Assembly (NCBI GenBank): GCA_035646975.1
Contig: DASROJ010000289.1
Coordinates: 1 to 9,219, forward strand
Direction of reading: 5' to 3'
From: DASROJ01 sp035646975
GTDB lineage: Bacteria > Acidobacteriota > Polarisedimenticolia > JACPZX01 > DASXTC01
Length of the DNA stretch: 9,219 bases
In this document: positions 6,146-9,219 of the stretch, piece by piece
Layout of the letters: every line of letters begins with the position of its first letter
How positions within the stretch are numbered: position 1 is the first letter of the stretch
The notes under the pieces: model-generated
What the model was told of the DNA's origin: nothing
The model's input: the letters and a program-made list of their open reading frames with translations, nothing else
Database searches by the model: none
Translations under genes and position numbers: made by a program

Positions 6146-6296
6146 GAAATGCCCCCCGTGCGTGTGAAGGGTCCCAGCCAGATGCCTCAGGCCGCCCTGG
6201 ATCGCTGGCTTTCATTCGAAATTCTGAATGAATGAACGTATCCACATGAAACCACGCTTGTTATGAGACTGCTTTCACAGGCACAGGGGGCATTTC
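6146..6296. repeat. Long-range 11-bp inverted repeat
   Basis: GAAATGCCCCC at 6146-6156 is the exact reverse complement of GGGGGCATTTC at 6286-6296, about 130 nt apart. Both copies lie between the barrel gene and the candidate promoter. They could be paired binding sites for one regulator, or coincidence. Confidence 0.35.
6211..6232. repeat. AT-rich 7-bp inverted repeat
   Basis: TTCATTC (6211-6217) and GAATGAA (6226-6232) are perfect inverted repeats around an 8-nt loop, in one of the few AT-rich patches of the window. It lies about 120 nt downstream of the barrel gene's stop. It could be a weak terminator or a regulator site; no T-run follows. Confidence 0.35.
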
Positions 6297-6352
6297 CCAC
6301 GGGGCAGCCAGTTTCCCCAGAAGGAATGTTCCGGAGGCCGGATGGGAGCAGT

Positions 6353-9219
6353 TCAACGTGTCGCGTGCCGGCGGTGTGGCCAGTGGTCCATCGTCTTGAT
6401 CATCACGATCCGGATGCCGGAACCGCTCGAGCCGACCTCCTCGATGGAGGAACCCAATCCGAAGCTGCCCCGGAAGCTCAACAGCGTGCTCCAGGGGCCC
6501 TTGATCGACACGGCGGCCCCCCCGCCGGCGACGTACTCGCGCCCGCCGAAGTCTTCTTCGTTGTCGAAGACCACCCTTTCCACCCCGAGCTCGACACTGG
6601 CGCCGCCACGTGGCAGCGTGAATTTGTAGTTGAGCTGCGTGGTCGCGCCCCGATCGAAGGTGATGTCGCGACCGTTGAACCCGCGTACGCGGGCATTGCG
6701 GAAGTCGCCGATCCTGAACCTCGAGAACCGGTCGAGCCCGGCCCCGTCGAACAGCGAGAGCCCGAAGCTGATGGTCTGCAGCTTTGTCGGATAGAGCGAT
6801 TTGAGCAGGGTGAGGCCGCCGCGCCTGAAATCCGTGTCGTCCGATCGTCCGCCAACCAGAACCGTGGGTCCGATCGGGGCGCTGGGATCCGTGGGTGGCG
6901 TGACCGGCACGGGGATTCCCCAATCGTCCCATCTGAGTCTGTGGCCGGCGGAGTACCAGAGATCCAGCAGGTAGCCGTTGCGATGGTAGTTCCAGCGCGT
7001 CGTGGCCACGGTGGTCAACCCTGCCGGTGGAGGCACGAAATCAGGCAGCCTGACACGGGTCTTCGTGCTGCCCGTGCCGATCGGATCGCTCAGGTTCGTG
7101 CCACGGCTGCCGCGATACGCGTCGTAGAAGATCTCGCCCTGGAGCACGACTTTCTGGAATGGCGTCAGCGGGCGCGCGAGCGAGAGCAGCCCGTGCTCTT
7201 CGAGGAGTTTGACATCCTCTTCTTCGACACGTCCCGCCGCGGTGGTGCGATGAAAGGTCTCGGACAGCCCGACGAACCTGCCATCCGCGGTGAATTCCCA
7301 CCGGCTCGCTCCGAGCTTCGGGTCGGTCCAGGCGATGTCGATGAGCGGACCGGCGAACGCCACGTCGAGCTGTGTGCCGGTGTTGCGCCAGTTGAAATTG
7401 AAGTAGTTGATTCCACCGAACGGTGTGCCGAGATGACCGCTCGAATCGATGCCGATGCCGCCGAAAAAGGCGATGTTGCGCAACGACTCGGCCGGCGCGG
7501 TCCGGAATCCGTCGGCGTCCTTGATCACATAGGAATAGCCGTTTTCATCGTCGCGCAGTATCGGATGACCCGTGGCGTAGGCTTCCTCGCGTCCCCTCTC
7601 GAACGCCTCCGAGTTCAGCGAGAAGCCTTCGAAGAGGACCCGACGTTCCGCGGCCACCGCCCTGCCGAGCACCGTGAAGACCATCTGGCGGTAGGCGCGC
7701 ACCGGCAGCCACGCGGCTCCTGGCGGATCCGCCCCCGCCGGCACGGGCCCGTACTCGATGACATCCGTATTGCTCGTGATCGGCTCTTTGAGCCCGTGCT
7801 GCACCAGGCGGATCTTGAGGCGGGCGAAGCTGACCTTGTCGATCCAGATTTCACCCGAATGCCGCGAGCCTTCGCTCGCCACTGGCTCGAATTCGATCTC
7901 GTAGGCCGGGTGCCCCTCGACGGTGTCGGTTCCCTTGAGCCGGTACCTGTAGGTCTCGTCCAGACGAATGGCCAGCGGGACTTCCTTGACTTTCTCCGCC
8001 TGGATGAACGGCAGGCTCGGTGGTTTGCCCTTCCAGCGCGCGCCATTGATGAAGAGATCGGTCTCCTGGTATTCCCCCACCCCCGCCTTCCAGAAAAACC
8101 GGTTCACCGACGTCACGTCGATCGATTCGCCGAGGGTTTCGGCGCGGTAGTGATACGAGATGCTCGCCCTGGCCTCGTAGTGATCCACGGCCCGGGCCTG
8201 CGCCGTCTCGAACGCGCGTTCCTTCGCGATGATCTCCTCGGCGGTCATCTGATAGTCATCCGTGACCCCGACGGTTTCGGCGGCGCCGCGCGGCCCCTTC
8301 ATGACCAGGTATCGCACCAGGAACGGCCCCGCGGGACTGGGCGATACCTCGATGGAGAAGGGTCCCCCGTCGGTGGCGTGATGCACGATCGGCGCGGTCA
8401 TGGGCGATCCCGTGGTGAGATCGTCGGCGCGCAGGTTGCCGACCGGATCGCTGCCCAGGTCGAGGGGGGCGCCGGCGGGACGTCGGGCAGGGTCCAGGAC
8501 GACGACGGCGCGTTCGGGACCGAGCGGATCGCCGAAGCCGAGACTTCCCGGGCCCGGCCCCTCGTCGGCGAGGAACCTCGACGGAAGCAACGACATGAGA
8601 TTCAGGGCAACCTGTGTCGCTGCGTCGGCCTCCGGCGGGTCCTGCGCGATGAAGAAGGTCTCCACGCCGGCCGAGCGGGCGCCGTGATACCGCTCGAGCC
8701 GTTCGTACGCTCCGGCAACCGCCCGATCCTGGTGCAGCCAGACCGAGGTCGAAGGGTAATCGCGCGCGAGCCGCGCCAGCCATGCCGGCAGATCGACCGG
8801 GTCTTCGAGACTCAGCGTGTCGATGTAGGGAGCCAGTCGGCGCGGATCGATTCGATCGAGCCATGCGCCCGCCCCTTCTCCCAGCGGACCCAGGATGACG
8901 AGGGCGTCCGGATCGAAAGAGCGAATCAGAGTGGAGACCTTCTCCACGAGAAAGGCATATGACTCGGGATCGAACTGCAGCTCGGGCCGCCGGCCCAGCT
9001 CGAATCGGCGGACTCGGTTCGCGTTGCCCTGCAGGAAAGCCTCCAGCGGCGTGATCCACTCGGCGATGGCCGCGTAGGGGTCCGGCGCATGCTGCCATTC
9101 CACCGGCAGGTCCAGACGAACGACGATGGCGAGCCGTCTCTGCGTCGCGCAGGCCAACAGCGGCTCGATCCGTTCCGGCTCGCGCAGCCCGGCCGGCTCG
9201 AGCGTGATGAGAACCGGCA
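6353..9219 (-). CDS. Outer-membrane beta-barrel protein with glycosidase-like and LolA-like domains (N-terminus outside window)
   Basis: The frame is open from the window edge for 954 full codons; the TTG at 9157 is an internal Leu codon, not a start. Counting from that codon, residues about 1-195 alternate strands and helices like a TIM barrel of glycoside hydrolase clan A (LAIVVRLDL, RRFELGRRPE, ALVILGPLG, SVWLHQDR). However, the usual acid/base NEP reads RRP and the strand expected to end in the nucleophile Glu reads VWLHQD, so catalysis is doubtful. Residues about 215-285 are a small beta-rich segment. Residues about 300-515 resemble LolA/lipoprotein-sorting-type domains (YRYRLKGTDTVEGHPAYEIEF, GEIWIDKVSFARLKIRL). 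Residues about 560-923 are amphipathic strands of an outer-membrane barrel with a VRGF motif (824-827), as in loop 6 of Omp85 proteins. It ends in DHWPHRRHATR rather than a terminal aromatic residue. Any signal peptide would be upstream of the window. Barrel location is likely; domain identities are inferred by eye and the function is unknown. Confidence 0.75.
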   Translation of the reverse strand, partial: PVLITLEPAGLREPERIEPLLACATQRRLAIVVRLDLPVEWQHAPDPYAAIAEWITPLEAFLQGNANRVRRFELGRRPELQFDPESYAFLVEKVSTLIRSFDPDALVILGPLGEGAGAWLDRIDPRRLAPYIDTLSLEDPVDLPAWLARLARDYPSTSVWLHQDRAVAGAYERLERYHGARSAGVETFFIAQDPPEADAATQVALNLMSLLPSRFLADEGPGPGSLGFGDPLGPERAVVVLDPARRPAGAPLDLGSDPVGNLRADDLTTGSPMTAPIVHHATDGGPFSIEVSPSPAGPFLVRYLVMKGPRGAAETVGVTDDYQMTAEEIIAKERAFETAQARAVDHYEARASISYHYRAETLGESIDVTSVNRFFWKAGVGEYQETDLFINGARWKGKPPSLPFIQAEKVKEVPLAIRLDETYRYRLKGTDTVEGHPAYEIEFEPVASEGSRHSGEIWIDKVSFARLKIRLVQHGLKEPITSNTDVIEYGPVPAGADPPGAAWLPVRAYRQMVFTVLGRAVAAERRVLFEGFSLNSEAFERGREEAYATGHPILRDDENGYSYVIKDADGFRTAPAESLRNIAFFGGIGIDSSGHLGTPFGGINYFNFNWRNTGTQLDVAFAGPLIDIAWTDPKLGASRWEFTADGRFVGLSETFHRTTAAGRVEEEDVKLLEEHGLLSLARPLTPFQKVVLQGEIFYDAYRGSRGTNLSDPIGTGSTKTRVRLPDFVPPPAGLTTVATTRWNYHRNGYLLDLWYSAGHRLRWDDWGIPVPVTPPTDPSAPIGPTVLVGGRSDDTDFRRGGLTLLKSLYPTKLQTISFGLSLFDGAGLDRFSRFRIGDFRNARVRGFNGRDITFDRGATTQLNYKFTLPRGGASVELGVERVVFDNEEDFGGREYVAGGGAAVSIKGPWSTLLSFRGSFGLGSSIEEVGSSGSGIRIVMIKTMDHWPHRRHATR

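Larger units (their letters stand above)
5956..6352. other. Intergenic region without a convincing gene
   Basis: These 397 bases separate the barrel-protein gene from the PAS-HisKA operon. A minus-strand open frame at 5952-6245 (97 codons) has no domain, no good ribosome-binding site and a composition typical of translated non-coding GC-rich DNA, so I do not call it. The half next to the barrel gene (about 6211-6275) is noticeably richer in A/T than the coding DNA around it. The region holds a candidate promoter (6108-6136), a 14-bp perfect palindrome (6059-6072), two further dyads (6005-6018, 6022-6041), a 7-bp hairpin (6211-6232) and an 11-bp long-range inverted repeat. No clear intrinsic terminator follows the barrel gene. 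Confidence 0.7.

Noticed and set aside
5952..6245. Minus-strand 97-codon frame upstream of the PAS-HisKA gene
   Set aside because: It has no domain, no clear ribosome-binding site, runs through the candidate promoter and overlaps the well-supported start at 5955.
6275..6352. Terminator after the barrel gene
   Set aside because: Several short GGGG/CCCC pairings exist, but no stable stem followed by a T-run.
6263..8962. Plus-strand open frame of 899 codons opposite the barrel gene
   Set aside because: It has no recognisable domain, is rich in Arg, Gly, Glu and Pro as expected from the reverse of GC-rich codons, and lies fully opposite a protein with clear strand patterns.
1..9219. CRISPR arrays, tRNA, rRNA, insertion sequences
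   Set aside because: I saw no regularly spaced direct repeats, RNA gene signatures, transposase motifs or terminal repeats.

Overview
The window is GC-rich (by eye about 65%) and densely coded. Every gene I can support lies on the minus strand, so transcription runs from the high-coordinate end to the low one. A large outer-membrane beta-barrel protein, a sigma-54-type (NtrC family) response regulator and PilZ/GGDEF/EAL-type signalling proteins point to a Gram-negative, probably environmental bacterium. Acidobacteriota, Myxococcota/Deltaproteobacteria or a candidate phylum such as Eisenbacteria would all fit. No rRNA, tRNA or single-copy marker allows a firmer assignment.

Layout in order of transcription. 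(1) 9219-6353: a very large protein open at the window edge. It has a TIM-barrel, glycosidase-like N-terminal part with degenerate catalytic motifs, a small beta-rich segment, a LolA-like (lipoprotein-sorting-type) domain and a C-terminal outer-membrane barrel with an Omp85-like VRGF motif. (2) 6352-5956: about 400 bases without a convincing gene, holding a candidate sigma-70 promoter and several dyad symmetries. (3) 5955-3034: a tightly coupled operon of a PAS-HisKA protein that lacks the kinase ATPase domain, a response regulator with a degenerate GGDEF-like output domain, and an NtrC-family sigma-54 activator. (4) 3033-2925: a short gap with a second candidate promoter. (5) 2924-1: a second run made of a pseudo-receiver/PilZ protein, a single-domain CheY-like receiver, a degenerate GGDEF-EAL protein, and the start of a PAS protein that leaves the window.

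Taken together, 5955-1 is a phosphorelay and cyclic-di-GMP-related cluster. It contains four receiver domains (one lacking its phosphorylatable Asp), one DHp domain without a catalytic ATPase domain, one PilZ domain with an intact ligand motif, and two GGDEF-like domains whose active-site signature is lost. The EAL domain keeps most catalytic residues but has Val in place of the Glu of the EGVE motif. No complete histidine kinase or active diguanylate cyclase is visible, so the phosphate and c-di-GMP sources must lie elsewhere, possibly in the truncated PAS protein at the left edge. The most unusual items are the multi-domain outer-membrane fusion and the HisKA-only protein translationally coupled to a response regulator.
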